Source: Prochlorococcus sp. AG-347-I21 (lineage in GTDB: Bacteria; Cyanobacteriota; Cyanobacteriia; PCC-6307; Cyanobiaceae). Taken from it: DNA of 64,000 nucleotides. The position numbers and the translations under genes are program-made. The stretch lies in contig QCBP01000001.1 of assembly GCA_003279055.1 (NCBI GenBank), positions 1 to 64,000 on the forward strand, written 5' to 3'. A model generated the notes under the pieces. The model was not told the DNA's origin. It saw nothing but the letters and a program-made list of their open reading frames with translations, and ran no database searches. Of the stretch, positions 29,357-39,649 are shown piece by piece; position 1 is the first letter of the stretch; the number at the start of each line of letters is the position of its first letter.

Positions 29357-30571
29357 TTAATTAGAATTATCTTTTTTAATAAACTTTGTAAAAATAGATT
29401 TTTTTTGGAATATCCATGAAGATGCAGATTTTAAGCTTTCAGTAATATCAGGCAACTTGGAAGCATATATGATTCTTCTTGCCTCAAAAGCCAATTTCCC
29501 AGATAATGTAACCCCAAGTCCAGAAATTGAAGCTTCGCCTATTCCTAAGCTAATCATTTCACCATTATCTTTAAATTCAAAGGGTAAAGGATCCTTTCCT
29601 TGGATTAAAAGTTCTAAATTATTAGCCAGATGATTTCCTTCCTGCATTGCCACCTGAGCAGTTATCGGTAAATCCTCCATTCCTTCAATAACTGAAATAT
29701 CACCAATAGCAAAACAGTTTTTATGGTTTTGTATTTGCAAATTATTATTAACTAAAATTCTTCCAAATTTTTTTGTTATTTCATCAGTTTCTAAATAAGA
29801 CAAATTAGGTTTAACACCAGCAGTCCAAATAACGATATCTTTATCCAAAGAAGTTATACCAGCCTCACTAAAAATACATATTTTAGTTTCTGAGACTTCT
29901 TTAACTGTCGAATTTAAAAGAACTTTGATTTTTCTTTTTTCTAATGCTTTCTCTGCTTGTTCTCTATTAAAAATTTTGTTTTTATTAAGTATTTCATTTG
30001 ATTTTTCTATCACATTAATTTCAAATTGGTCTTTAAATATATCTTTAATTTTGCATGCCAACTCGATGCCAGAGGGACCACCTCCAACTATGAATAACTT
30101 TTTATGCGAAACAGTTTCTTGTGATTTTTTTAAAAAAGAATTTAATTTATTAAGATCTTGAAAATCATTAAAAAAATAACAATTTTCATCTACACCTTTT
30201 ATTGAAAAACTATTTGGAATAGATCCTGTACAGATAACAAGATACTGATAACTTAATTTTAAATCATCACTAAATTCAAGAATATTTTCTTTGAAGGAAA
30301 TCTTGGTTAAACAATTTCTTAAAAAAGTTATACTCGCATCAGAAAAAATATTTGCAAATCTTGGGGTGGCTTCCCAACTTCTTATTTCTTTACTTAAAAC
30401 TTCGTACATTAAAGGTTTAAATATAAACCTAGTTTCAGAATCAACTACAAGAATTGGTAAAGAAGGATTAAGATTCTTTAAATTTAAAGCAAATGTCATA
30501 CCTGCAAAACCTGCTCCAACTATAACTATTGGTTTTTGTATTGATTTCATTGAAGAAATATTGTTATGCAT
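29357..30571 (-). CDS. Type II NAD(P)H dehydrogenase (NDH-2) / pyridine nucleotide-disulfide oxidoreductase
   Basis: IVIVGAGFAGMTFALNL, LFIVGGGPSGIELACKI, VIWTAGVKPN, FAIGDIS. Confidence 0.85.
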   Translation of the reverse strand: MHNNISSMKSIQKPIVIVGAGFAGMTFALNLKNLNPSLPILVVDSETRFIFKPLMYEVLSKEIRSWEATPRFANIFSDASITFLRNCLTKISFKENILEFSDDLKLSYQYLVICTGSIPNSFSIKGVDENCYFFNDFQDLNKLNSFLKKSQETVSHKKLFIVGGGPSGIELACKIKDIFKDQFEINVIEKSNEILNKNKIFNREQAEKALEKRKIKVLLNSTVKEVSETKICIFSEAGITSLDKDIVIWTAGVKPNLSYLETDEITKKFGRILVNNNLQIQNHKNCFAIGDISVIEGMEDLPITAQVAMQEGNHLANNLELLIQGKDPLPFEFKDNGEMISLGIGEASISGLGVTLSGKLAFEARRIIYASKLPDITESLKSASSWIFQKKSIFTKFIKKDNSN

Positions 30572-30645
30572 AAATGTATTATTAAACTATACGAATAATT
30601 TTTAAATTGAGCGAAGTAACATTAAACTCATAACCAAATTGAAGA

Positions 30646-31368
30646 ATGATTGAAAACATGCAGAAAGATATTAAAACTAACTTAAGGAAATATAATAAAG
30701 AACTATTTGATATGAATCCTCAAGGAATACTTTCATGGGGTTATGAAAAGTTTGATAATCAATTTGCTATTACAACAAGTTTTGGTATTCAGTCATCAGT
30801 ACTTCTAAATATGGTTAATAAATTAGGTCTACAAAAAAAAATTAAAGTATTTTGGATAGATACAGGTTACCTTCCTCCAGAAACATACCTTTACGCTGAA
30901 AAACTTATTGAAGATTTATCCTTAGAAGTAGAAGTTCTCCAAAGTGAATTATCTCCAGCAAGAATGGAAGCTAAATACGGAAAACTTTGGGAAACAAATA
31001 AAGAGAGTGATTTAGATAAGTATCATGAATTAAGAAAGATAAAGCCTTTAGAAAATGGTCTAGCAAAATATAATGTTACCTGCTGGGCAAGCGGTGTTAG
31101 ATCAAGTCAAACAGAAAATAGAAACAAAATGAAATTCCTAGAAATAATTCGTCAAAGACTTTCTTTAAGACCTTTATTAAATTGGACCAATAAAGATATT
31201 TTTTATTACATGGAAGAGAATAATTTACCTGCCCATCCACTTTTTATCAAAGGTTATTCTTCTGTAGGTGATTGGCATTCAAGCAGTCCCGATGGTATTG
31301 AAACAAAAGGCAGGGACACAAGATTTGGGGGGATTAAACAAGAATGTGGAATACACACTAATAATTAA
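30646..31368 (+). CDS. cysH: Phosphoadenylyl-sulfate (PAPS/APS) reductase
   Basis: AITTSFGIQSSVLLNMV, VFWIDTGYLPPETY, C-terminal KGRDTRFGGIKQECGIH. Confidence 0.9.
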   Translation: MIENMQKDIKTNLRKYNKELFDMNPQGILSWGYEKFDNQFAITTSFGIQSSVLLNMVNKLGLQKKIKVFWIDTGYLPPETYLYAEKLIEDLSLEVEVLQSELSPARMEAKYGKLWETNKESDLDKYHELRKIKPLENGLAKYNVTCWASGVRSSQTENRNKMKFLEIIRQRLSLRPLLNWTNKDIFYYMEENNLPAHPLFIKGYSSVGDWHSSSPDGIETKGRDTRFGGIKQECGIHTNN

Positions 31369-31383
31369 ATTGATCATAGAACA

Positions 31384-32079
31384 ATGGTCTCAGATATAAA
31401 TTTTTTATTAGTAGGCAATAGTCGTCTTCATTGGGCAAAATATTCTAAAAACCAATCTAAATTCTTCCATACCAAAAAAGACCAAAAAGTTCCCGAAAAT
31501 ATAGATCTTGAACAATTAATTTGGGCTTCTGTAGGAAAACTTCCAAATTTTTTGCTAAAAAAAGAAAATGAAATAAAAACCAAAGATATTCAGTTACCAA
31601 ATCTTCCTGATTACTTTGGAGTTGATAGAGCGCTTGCCTGTATTGCAGCTTTAAAAATTATTGAAAACCCTTTACAAAAAGATTTGCTAATTGCAGATTT
31701 TGGAACAATATTATCAATAACAAAATTGAATTCAAATGGATCTATTATTGGAGGTCAACTTATTCCTGGTTTTCTTACACAATTAAAATCAATGGAACAA
31801 AATACAAAAAATCTTAAAGTTCCAAAAAAATATGAAATCCCTACGAAAGATTTTTTGGTCAATACAGAAGAGGCAATTTTAAAAGGAGTAATCAATTCTC
31901 TTACTGGTGTTATCAAGAATTCATTTAATCCAATAAAGGATATCTTGATAACGTGTGGAGGAGACTCTCAATTTCTAGCGAAATCTCTAGAAACTAACAA
32001 AAAAAATATAATCAACGCTCCCAATTTGGTTATGGAGGGAATGATCATTCACCATCTATCTCTCAAACAGTTAATTTAA
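31384..32079 (+). CDS. coaX: Type III pantothenate kinase
   Basis: LLVGNSRLHWAKY, FGVDRALACIAA, LLIADFGTILSITKLNSNGSIIGGQLIPGF. Confidence 0.88.
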   Translation: MVSDINFLLVGNSRLHWAKYSKNQSKFFHTKKDQKVPENIDLEQLIWASVGKLPNFLLKKENEIKTKDIQLPNLPDYFGVDRALACIAALKIIENPLQKDLLIADFGTILSITKLNSNGSIIGGQLIPGFLTQLKSMEQNTKNLKVPKKYEIPTKDFLVNTEEAILKGVINSLTGVIKNSFNPIKDILITCGGDSQFLAKSLETNKKNIINAPNLVMEGMIIHHLSLKQLI

Positions 32080-32538
32080 TCCAAGATCTGCAATTATATG
32101 ATCAGCCATTATTGCTGCTTTTACCTTTAAGTATATTTTTTCGATGTTACCATCAGTATCAATCAAAAAAGTATTTCTCATCATGCCCATATATTCTTTT
32201 CCCATAAATTTCTTAAGTCCATAGCTATCGTAATCTGAAGAAACTTTAAAAGGTTCAGGATCAGTTAAAAGAATAAAAGGTAAATTAAATTTTTCTATAA
32301 ACTTCTGGTGAGAGGATGCATTATCTTTGCTAATACCAAGCACAATAATATTATTTTTTTGAAGTAAATCCCAATTCTCTTTAAAATTGCATGCTTCTTT
32401 AGTACATCCTGGAGTATTATCTTTTGGATAAAAATATAGTATTATTCTTTTACCTTTAAAATCACTAAGAGAAACTTCTTTCTCAAAAGAATCTTTTAAT
32501 TTAAATTCTGGTGCTTTGTCGCCAACCTTAAGAGCCAT
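32071..32538 (-). CDS. bcp: Peroxiredoxin Q/BCP family
   Basis: ALKVGDKAPEFKL, YFYPKDNTPGCTKEACNFKENW; M13 of the supplied ORF is the likely start (32538). Confidence 0.92.
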   Translation of the reverse strand: MALKVGDKAPEFKLKDSFEKEVSLSDFKGKRIILYFYPKDNTPGCTKEACNFKENWDLLQKNNIIVLGISKDNASSHQKFIEKFNLPFILLTDPEPFKVSSDYDSYGLKKFMGKEYMGMMRNTFLIDTDGNIEKIYLKVKAAIMADHIIADLGLN

Positions 32539-33194
32539 TGAAATTATTAAATGAGTATGAATATAAAATACCAAAAATTTGGTTTTATGAGATTAAAGGT
32601 GTGCAAGAAGTTGCAACGGTAGAAGAAATTAAAACTGCAAAAAATCTATCAAATTCAAGATCAAAGATTTTTTTAGAAACAAGAGCTTACTTACGACAAT
32701 CACTTTCAACACTTTTTGATTTAGACCCCCTAGAAATTCCTATTAATGCTTTTCCTGGAGAACCTCCAAGTTTACCCTCTGGTATGGGAAATATAAGTTT
32801 AAGTCATTGCAAAGATGCCATTACTATCGTCTGGCATAGAAGGAAAATAGGGATTGATATTGAGAGAACAGATAGAGATTTTAACTATGCAAAATTTGCA
32901 GAAAAATATTTTTTTCATACCAATAAATCAATCCATAATAATTATTTGACAAAAAATATGATTTTAAATCAATGGTGTGCTGTTGAAGCAGCTATAAAAT
33001 GGGATCATAGCAAGTTAGCTAAAGACATTAACCATTGGCAATATTTTGAAAAACCAAAAAAGTTAATTCATAAGAAAAAAAACATACATTTAAATTATTC
33101 ACAAATTAACTTCCACAATTGGACTATCGCTTTAGCCTACGAAGAAAAAACTTCTTTTAATCCTGAGATTATTTGTTGTTCAAAAAATTTTTAG
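32538..33194 (+). CDS. 4'-phosphopantetheinyl transferase (Sfp-like)
   Basis: TTG start; NISLSHCKDAITIVWHRRKIGIDIERTDRDF and NQWCAVEAAIKW. Confidence 0.85.
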   Translation: MKLLNEYEYKIPKIWFYEIKGVQEVATVEEIKTAKNLSNSRSKIFLETRAYLRQSLSTLFDLDPLEIPINAFPGEPPSLPSGMGNISLSHCKDAITIVWHRRKIGIDIERTDRDFNYAKFAEKYFFHTNKSIHNNYLTKNMILNQWCAVEAAIKWDHSKLAKDINHWQYFEKPKKLIHKKKNIHLNYSQINFHNWTIALAYEEKTSFNPEIICCSKNF

Positions 33195-34480
33195 TTTTCT
33201 TTTCTTCTAAGGAGTTCTTCATATTGAGTTTTTTCCCATCCATTATTATTTGGTTCCCATATTTTTAAACCTCTTAAAGATTTGGGAAGATATTCTTGTG
33301 CGACCCAATTACCTGGAGAATTATGAGGATTGACATAACTATTAGAATTATTTTTTAAATGCAGTGGAACATCAAACGCATTGCTAGATTTGATTGTTTC
33401 AATTGCTTTAAAAATACTTTTCGTACTATTACTTTTTGGAGACATAGCTAAATATAAAGAAGCCTGCGTTAAAAAATATAACCCTTCTGGTAAACCAACT
33501 CTATCAAAAGCATCACAACAGGATTGTGCAACAACTATGGCATTAGGATCAGCTATTCCAATATCTTCACTGGCAGATATAAGTATTCTTCTAAAAATAA
33601 AATTAGGATCTTCGCCAGCCTCCAACATATTTGCAAGCCAGAATAGAGTTGCATCTGGATCAGAACCTCTTATGGACTTGATAAAAGCACTTATAACGTC
33701 ATAATGATTTTGACCATTTTTATCATAAACAATATTTTTCTTTTGAATTGCATCCTCTGCTATTGAGAGATTAATGTTGATTTCTTTTGCATCATTTTCA
33801 GCAGTTGTTTCAATGGCCATCTCTAGCGCATTGATTAATGTTCTTGCATCACCGGCAGAAAATTTAATTAAATGACTTATAGCATCCTGGGTTAAATAAA
33901 CCTTTTTTGAATCTTCTTTTTTAGAATAGTGTGTTATTACTTTTTGTATTATTTTCTGCAAATCATTTTCTGCCAGAGGAAGTAATGTAAAAATACGCGA
34001 CCTACTAACAAGCGCTTTATTAACAGCAAAGAAGGGGTTTTCAGTTGTAGCACCAATAAAAGTTATAGTTCCATTTTCTATTGAAGGTAATAAAGCATCT
34101 TGTTGAACTGATGTAAATCTATGAACCTCATCTATAAATAAAATTGTTTTTCTTTTTGAATTAATTAATCTATCTTTTGCATTAGCTATTTCATTTCTTA
34201 ATTCTTTAACACTTGATAATACTGCGTTTAACTTAATTAATTTTGACCGCGTATTAAAAGAAATAATTTCAATTAGAGTAGTTTTTCCAACACCCGGAGG
34301 GCCAGAAAAAATAAAATTACTAATCTTATCGTTTAATATTGCACTTCTTAGAAGCGAATTCTCATTGAGAATTGGTTGTTGACCAAAAAAATCTTCTAAA
34401 TTCTTTGGTCTTAATTTATCTGCCAAAGGTGCATTGTTTTCTATTTGAGAATAATTAGTAAATAAATTTTCTGAATGCAT
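33191..34480 (-). CDS. rarA: RarA/MgsA-like replication-associated AAA ATPase
   Basis: PLADKLRPKNLEDFFGQ, FSGPPGVGKTTL, LFIDEVHRFTSVQQDALL, SAGDARTLINALE, EYLPKSLRG. Confidence 0.85.
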   Translation of the reverse strand: MHSENLFTNYSQIENNAPLADKLRPKNLEDFFGQQPILNENSLLRSAILNDKISNFIFSGPPGVGKTTLIEIISFNTRSKLIKLNAVLSSVKELRNEIANAKDRLINSKRKTILFIDEVHRFTSVQQDALLPSIENGTITFIGATTENPFFAVNKALVSRSRIFTLLPLAENDLQKIIQKVITHYSKKEDSKKVYLTQDAISHLIKFSAGDARTLINALEMAIETTAENDAKEININLSIAEDAIQKKNIVYDKNGQNHYDVISAFIKSIRGSDPDATLFWLANMLEAGEDPNFIFRRILISASEDIGIADPNAIVVAQSCCDAFDRVGLPEGLYFLTQASLYLAMSPKSNSTKSIFKAIETIKSSNAFDVPLHLKNNSNSYVNPHNSPGNWVAQEYLPKSLRGLKIWEPNNNGWEKTQYEELLRRKEN

Positions 34481-34513
34481 ATAAGTAAAATCAAAAAATC
34501 ATTACTTTCAATT

Positions 34514-36151
34514 CTATGTAATTACTGTAGGAGTTTCCATTTGAGTAAGTTTTGAAATGTTCAATAAAGCATCTAAATCATCTATTAGAGGTTTCAAAGC
34601 GATCTGAGGATTTAACGAAAGATTCTTTTGAGGATCAAAAAATTTCTCAAAGTAAAGTCTTACTGTTGCACCCTTAGTTCCAGTTCCAGAAAGGCGCACA
34701 ATTACTCGAGAATTATCATCAAGGACCAATCTTAAACCTTGATTTTCACTTATGGAATTATCAACGGGATCTAAATATGAAAAGTTATCTGCAACTTTAA
34801 CTAAATGGCCAGCAAAACTATTTCCTTTTAAATTTTCGAGCATAGAAGTTAGATTACCAAAGATTTGATTAGCAATATTTGAGGGAATTGCCTCATAATC
34901 ATGTCTTGAATAATAATTCCTACCAAATTGTTTCCAATGATTCTGCATCAAATCACTTACTGAACATTTTTTCTCAGCTAAAACTTGTAACCAATACAAA
35001 ACTGCCCATAGTCCATCTTTCTCTCTCACATGATTACTACCTGTTCCGAAACTTTCTTCTCCACATAAAGTAATTAAATTAGAATCTAAAAGATTTCCAA
35101 AAAACTTCCAGCCAGTAGGTGTCTCGAAACAAGGTATATTTAATGCTCGAGCAACAATATCAACCGCTGAGCTGGTTGGCATAGATCGTGCCACACCTGT
35201 AATACCATCTTTATAACCAGGGACACATTTTGTGTTAGCAGTGATAACTGCAAGGCTATCACTAGGATTTACAAAACATCCACTTCCTAAAATCATATTC
35301 CTATCTCCATCTCCATCGCATGCAGCACCAAAACTATAAGATTTTTTATTTAATAACAAATCAGCCAAGTGTGATGCGTAAGTAAGATTAGGATCAGGAT
35401 GTAAACCTCCAAAATCTTTTAAAGGATTACCATTCATTACACAATCAGGTGCAAGACCCATTTTTTTAACAAAAATATTTTTTGCATATGGGCCCGTAAC
35501 CGCATTCATTGCATCAAAGATTAACGAGAAGTCTTTTTTTAAAAAATCACTAATTTGATCAAAGTCAAAAATTTTCTCCATCAAATTAGAATAATCTGTT
35601 AATCCATCAATAATTTCTAAGGTAGTTTCACCGTAAGGATAAGTTCCATATTCACTAAAATCAGGTAATTGAATTTTACAAATTTTATAACTAGTTAGTA
35701 ATTGTGAAGCCTTGAAAATCTTATTAGTAATTATCTCAGGAGCTGGGCCGCCATTAGAGATATTCAATTTCACTCCAAAGTCGCCATCAATCCCACCTGG
35801 ATTATGGCTTGCAGAGAGAATAATTCCACCAATAGCGTTTTCTTTTCTAATTAAATGTGATGTCGCAGGAGTAGATAATAAACCGTATTTTGGAACAATA
35901 ACCTTTTGAACTTTATGAGCAACGCATATTTGTACAATTTTTTCAATTGCTTCAATATTGCCATATCTGCCATCACCACCAACTACTAATGTTGAACCTT
36001 TTAAATTTTCTAATGATTGCAAGATTGCTTCAATAAAAACTTCTAGATAATGCTCTTCCTGAAACTTTAAAGTACTTTTTCTTAATCCAGAGGTACCAGG
36101 TTTTTGATCTAGAAAAGGAGAATTAATATTAATTACACTGACTTGGTTCAT
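34514..36151 (-). CDS. pgm: Phosphoglucomutase
   Basis: GTSGLRKST, LSASHNPGGIDGDFGVK, CDGDGDRNM, GEESFGTGSNHVREKDGLWA. Confidence 0.92.
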   Translation of the reverse strand: MNQVSVININSPFLDQKPGTSGLRKSTLKFQEEHYLEVFIEAILQSLENLKGSTLVVGGDGRYGNIEAIEKIVQICVAHKVQKVIVPKYGLLSTPATSHLIRKENAIGGIILSASHNPGGIDGDFGVKLNISNGGPAPEIITNKIFKASQLLTSYKICKIQLPDFSEYGTYPYGETTLEIIDGLTDYSNLMEKIFDFDQISDFLKKDFSLIFDAMNAVTGPYAKNIFVKKMGLAPDCVMNGNPLKDFGGLHPDPNLTYASHLADLLLNKKSYSFGAACDGDGDRNMILGSGCFVNPSDSLAVITANTKCVPGYKDGITGVARSMPTSSAVDIVARALNIPCFETPTGWKFFGNLLDSNLITLCGEESFGTGSNHVREKDGLWAVLYWLQVLAEKKCSVSDLMQNHWKQFGRNYYSRHDYEAIPSNIANQIFGNLTSMLENLKGNSFAGHLVKVADNFSYLDPVDNSISENQGLRLVLDDNSRVIVRLSGTGTKGATVRLYFEKFFDPQKNLSLNPQIALKPLIDDLDALLNISKLTQMETPTVIT

Positions 36152-36183
36152 ATTTTTAAGAAACTTCCAAAAATCTAACTAAA

Positions 36184-36354
36184 TTAATGAGGCATTTCGG
36201 AAGTTCTTAACATAGCGATAAACCATAATGAAGAAATTAATAATGCACTAAGAATTCCATAGTTAACACCAAATTTAGAAATTGTAATTGGAACTATCAG
36301 TGGAAATGTTAATGCCCCAAACAATGGAGTAAAAGCTACAATTTTTTTCAGCAT
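36184..36354 (-). CDS. 56-aa hydrophobic small protein
   Basis: Minus strand MLKKIVAFTPLFGALTFPLIVPITISKFGVNYGILSALLISSLWFIAMLRTSEMPH; two TM-like stretches. Not in ORF track. Confidence 0.6.
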   Translation of the reverse strand: MLKKIVAFTPLFGALTFPLIVPITISKFGVNYGILSALLISSLWFIAMLRTSEMPH

Positions 36355-36366
36355 TAATTTAGTTGA

Positions 36367-37467
36367 TTAAAACCATTCAGTCTCAGCATTATCTTTTTCA
36401 TTAGTATCGTCAAGTGGTGTAGTTCTATCAAATTTCATTGATATACTTTTTTCTTGCTCACCAGATACATCAACAGCTTTAATATCATATTTTTGAGTCC
36501 CGTCTCTAAATGGAACTTGAATTCTAAAAGTCCCATCTGCAGCAAGAGGTACATCTTCTCCGCCTATAGTCAGTTTTGCAGAAGGCTCTGTAGCTCCATA
36601 AACAATTAATTCAGCATCAGCAACAAGCCAAAAAGATCTATTTTTAACAATTCCACTTCCAGAATCATTTAAACCTGATGACCATTTACCAGCGCCTGAG
36701 TCTGTAAGATTATCATTAAAGTTTGTTGAATTTACATTTTCCATAAATTCTTCGGAACCAACTTTTCTTCTGAGAGGAATGTTTGTTGCAGCTTGGTATA
36801 ACCTTTCATGCATACCATTTTGTTCTGAAGCAACAGGATTAGAAATATCTGGGATTGATTCAGGGGTAGAATCTAAATTAAAAGGTACAAATTTATCAAG
36901 AATTTGCTCAGAAGGATGAGACCCAGGAACATGGCTTATCGAAGAAAATGCCAATGACATCCAGTTAAAACCATATTTGTAACCTAATTCAACTTTATAA
37001 TCTCTATCTGCAAGTGGGATTGGCAAGTACCATTCGGTACTGTAACTATCAACTGCTATCTCCCTAAGTGTTCCTTGATTCAAGTTGCTTCCTTCAGAAC
37101 CAGATGCATCAAATAATCGTAAACATAACTTGTTGGCTCCCAAAGATTGTGCTTTTTCTCTATCTGCATCAGAAATTTGCCAAAATACATAAGCCCAATC
37201 TGGATCTCGGGGTAGGAAAACTACATTTGTTTTAACTTCTTCACTACTGCTGAAAACATTGGTCTCAGAAGTTTCTACAAATTTTGACTCAGGAGGTGTA
37301 GTGTGTGTTTTTTTTGTAGATTTTTCTTGATATTTTAATATTAAATCAACTAAAACAGCTTTTGTTTTGCGACTGTATAGAGGAACTGATAATTTACTTG
37401 CTTCTTGACGTAATTGTCTGAGGGTAAGTGAGAGTAATTGATCTTTATTCATGATCCCATCAGCCAC
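36367..37467 (-). CDS. DUF4912-like protein with N-terminal SAP/Rho-N-like helix motif
   Basis: LSLTLRQLRQEASKLSVPLYSRKTKAVLVDLI then FLPRDPDWAYVFWQISDADREKAQSLGANKLCLRLFD. Confidence 0.7.
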   Translation of the reverse strand: MADGIMNKDQLLSLTLRQLRQEASKLSVPLYSRKTKAVLVDLILKYQEKSTKKTHTTPPESKFVETSETNVFSSSEEVKTNVVFLPRDPDWAYVFWQISDADREKAQSLGANKLCLRLFDASGSEGSNLNQGTLREIAVDSYSTEWYLPIPLADRDYKVELGYKYGFNWMSLAFSSISHVPGSHPSEQILDKFVPFNLDSTPESIPDISNPVASEQNGMHERLYQAATNIPLRRKVGSEEFMENVNSTNFNDNLTDSGAGKWSSGLNDSGSGIVKNRSFWLVADAELIVYGATEPSAKLTIGGEDVPLAADGTFRIQVPFRDGTQKYDIKAVDVSGEQEKSISMKFDRTTPLDDTNEKDNAETEWF

Positions 37468-37736
37468 TTTAAATTCTCCGTTTTTGTTTGGGATCAGTAT
37501 GTTCTTTTTTTTTTGGAATTGTGTGTCTTTTTGCCCTGTCGTCAGGATCCTCTGACTACTAAAAAATTATTAAAATTGATACTTCTCTTCAAAACAGTTG
37601 GTATCAAAGTAATTAATTCATTTTCAGGGATTTGTTAAATGTAAATTAATTTTCTTTTTTTTTAAATTTTATTACCTGAATTTGTTAACAACTCAACAAA
37701 AATATATTTTTTCTTCGGGATCAATTAAAGGGGGAT

Positions 37737-38090
37737 TCAGCCTTGTTCAACTAGAAGTACTAAATCATCTATCTCTAAATTCTCAATATTTTTACCAATT
37801 TTTTTTGAAAAAGAACTTAATTTTCTCGAAGTGGACTCTAACTGCTCATAAAAAAGATCACTAAATTTTTTATCGTCAAATTTTTTAGATTGGTTATCAC
37901 ACCATTCTCTCAGGAGATTTTTATTTTGATATTCCAAACTATTATCAACATTGATGAATTTTAAAATCTGAAGGCAATGAGCGAGTATTCTTAAATGATG
38001 TTTTTGCATTATAGATAGATCAAGATTATCAATTTCTTGAATAGTTTCTATGTTTAACGGGTTAGACAAGGGATCAAGATGATTAGACAT
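37737..38090 (-). CDS. Conserved hypothetical protein divergent from sufB
   Basis: 117-aa ORF, HHLRILAHCLQILKFI...LREWCDNQSKKFDDKKFSDLFYEQLESTSRKL. Confidence 0.55.
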   Translation of the reverse strand: MSNHLDPLSNPLNIETIQEIDNLDLSIMQKHHLRILAHCLQILKFINVDNSLEYQNKNLLREWCDNQSKKFDDKKFSDLFYEQLESTSRKLSSFSKKIGKNIENLEIDDLVLLVEQG

Positions 38091-38185
38091 TAATTTTTAG
38101 TTTTAATAAAGGAAAAAAACTCAATATTGGGGGTATCTTTCGTTAAAGTATATAAAGCTAATTGTAATAAGTTATTTTTGATAAC

Positions 38186-39628
38186 ATGGTCAACGAAAAT
38201 TTAGTGAAAGATGTAGTAAAAGAACCTTACAAATATGGTTTCGTTACTGATATTGAAACTGAAAAAATAGAAAAGGGAATAAGTGAAGATATCATAAAAT
38301 TAATTTCACAAAAGAAAGAAGAGCCAAAATTTCTTCTTGACTTTAGATTAAAAGCCTTTAAAAAATGGCAAAAAATGAAAGAGCCTGATTGGGCAGAATT
38401 AGGATATAAAAAAATTGATTATCAAGATATTATTTATTACTCTGCTCCTAAGCAAAAAGAGAAAATATCCAGCTTAGATGAAGTTGATCCCAAACTTCTT
38501 GAAACTTTTGATAAATTAGGAATTCCTCTCACGGAGCAAAAAAAACTCACAAATGTAGCAGTAGATGCTGTCTTTGATAGTGTTTCTATAGCCACAACTT
38601 TTAGAGAAGAACTTGCTGAACATGGAGTTATATTTTGCTCAATTAGTGAAGCAGTAAAAAATCACGCGGATTTGATTGAAAAATATTTAGGTACAGTAGT
38701 TCCAGCTAGTGATAATTATTTTGCAGCACTAAATTCCGCAGTTTTTAGTGATGGTTCTTTTGTTTATATCCCAAAAGGTGTTACCTGCCCTATGGATCTA
38801 TCTTCCTACTTTAGAATTAATAGTGGAGATTCAGGACAATTCGAAAGAACACTAATCATTGCTGAAGAATCAAGTTCTGTAAGTTATCTAGAAGGTTGTA
38901 CAGCTCCAATGTTTGATACAAATACCCTACATGCAGCAGTTGTAGAGCTTATAGCATTAGACGACGCCTCAATAAAATATTCAACAGTGCAAAATTGGTA
39001 TGCTGGTGATGAAGAAGGTATTGGCGGAATTTTTAATTTTGTCACCAAGAGAGGAAAATGTTTAGGTAAGAGAAGTAAAATTAGCTGGTCTCAAGTTGAA
39101 ACAGGGTCAGCAATTACATGGAAATATCCTAGCTGTCTTCTTTTAGGGGAAGAATCTGTAGGAGAATTTTATTCAGTTGCTCTGACCAATAATCTTCAGC
39201 AAGCAGATACCGGCACAAAAATGATCCATATTGGTCCTAATACCAAATCAACTATTGTTAGCAAAGGTATTAGTGCAGGTAACTCAAAAAATAGCTACAG
39301 AGGTCTTGTCAAAATGGGAACAAAAGCTACAGGATCAAGAAATTACAGTCAATGTGATTCAATGTTAATAGGGGATCAAGCTTCTGCAAATACATTCCCT
39401 TACATCAAATCTCAACAACCCAATTCTGAAATTGAGCATGAAGCAAGCACATGTAGAATCTCAGAAGACCAACTTTTTTATCTCCAAAGCAGAGGTATAG
39501 AATTTGAGGAGGCAGTATCTATGATGGTTAGCGGTTTTTGCAGAGATGTATTTAATCAATTACCTATGGAATTTGCTGCTGAAGCAGACAAGTTACTGGC
39601 ACTTAAACTAGAGGGATCAGTAGGTTAA
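38186..39628 (+). CDS. sufB: Fe-S cluster assembly scaffold SufB
   Basis: [79 protein letters not shown]. Confidence 0.95.
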   Translation: MVNENLVKDVVKEPYKYGFVTDIETEKIEKGISEDIIKLISQKKEEPKFLLDFRLKAFKKWQKMKEPDWAELGYKKIDYQDIIYYSAPKQKEKISSLDEVDPKLLETFDKLGIPLTEQKKLTNVAVDAVFDSVSIATTFREELAEHGVIFCSISEAVKNHADLIEKYLGTVVPASDNYFAALNSAVFSDGSFVYIPKGVTCPMDLSSYFRINSGDSGQFERTLIIAEESSSVSYLEGCTAPMFDTNTLHAAVVELIALDDASIKYSTVQNWYAGDEEGIGGIFNFVTKRGKCLGKRSKISWSQVETGSAITWKYPSCLLLGEESVGEFYSVALTNNLQQADTGTKMIHIGPNTKSTIVSKGISAGNSKNSYRGLVKMGTKATGSRNYSQCDSMLIGDQASANTFPYIKSQQPNSEIEHEASTCRISEDQLFYLQSRGIEFEEAVSMMVSGFCRDVFNQLPMEFAAEADKLLALKLEGSVG

Positions 39629-39649
39629 TTAATCAATTTCTATACTGAA

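Noticed and set aside
28838-29419. 193-aa plus-strand ORF antisense to the SLC13-like gene
   Set aside because: Lies wholly opposite well-supported coding sequence (27499-29307 and the 3' end of the NDH-2 gene); composition is that of an antisense shadow frame with no recognisable domain.
37438-37864. Plus-strand ORFs 37438-37638 and 37682-37864
   Set aside because: F/L/K-rich translations of T-rich intergenic DNA overlapping minus-strand genes; no plausible RBS or domain.
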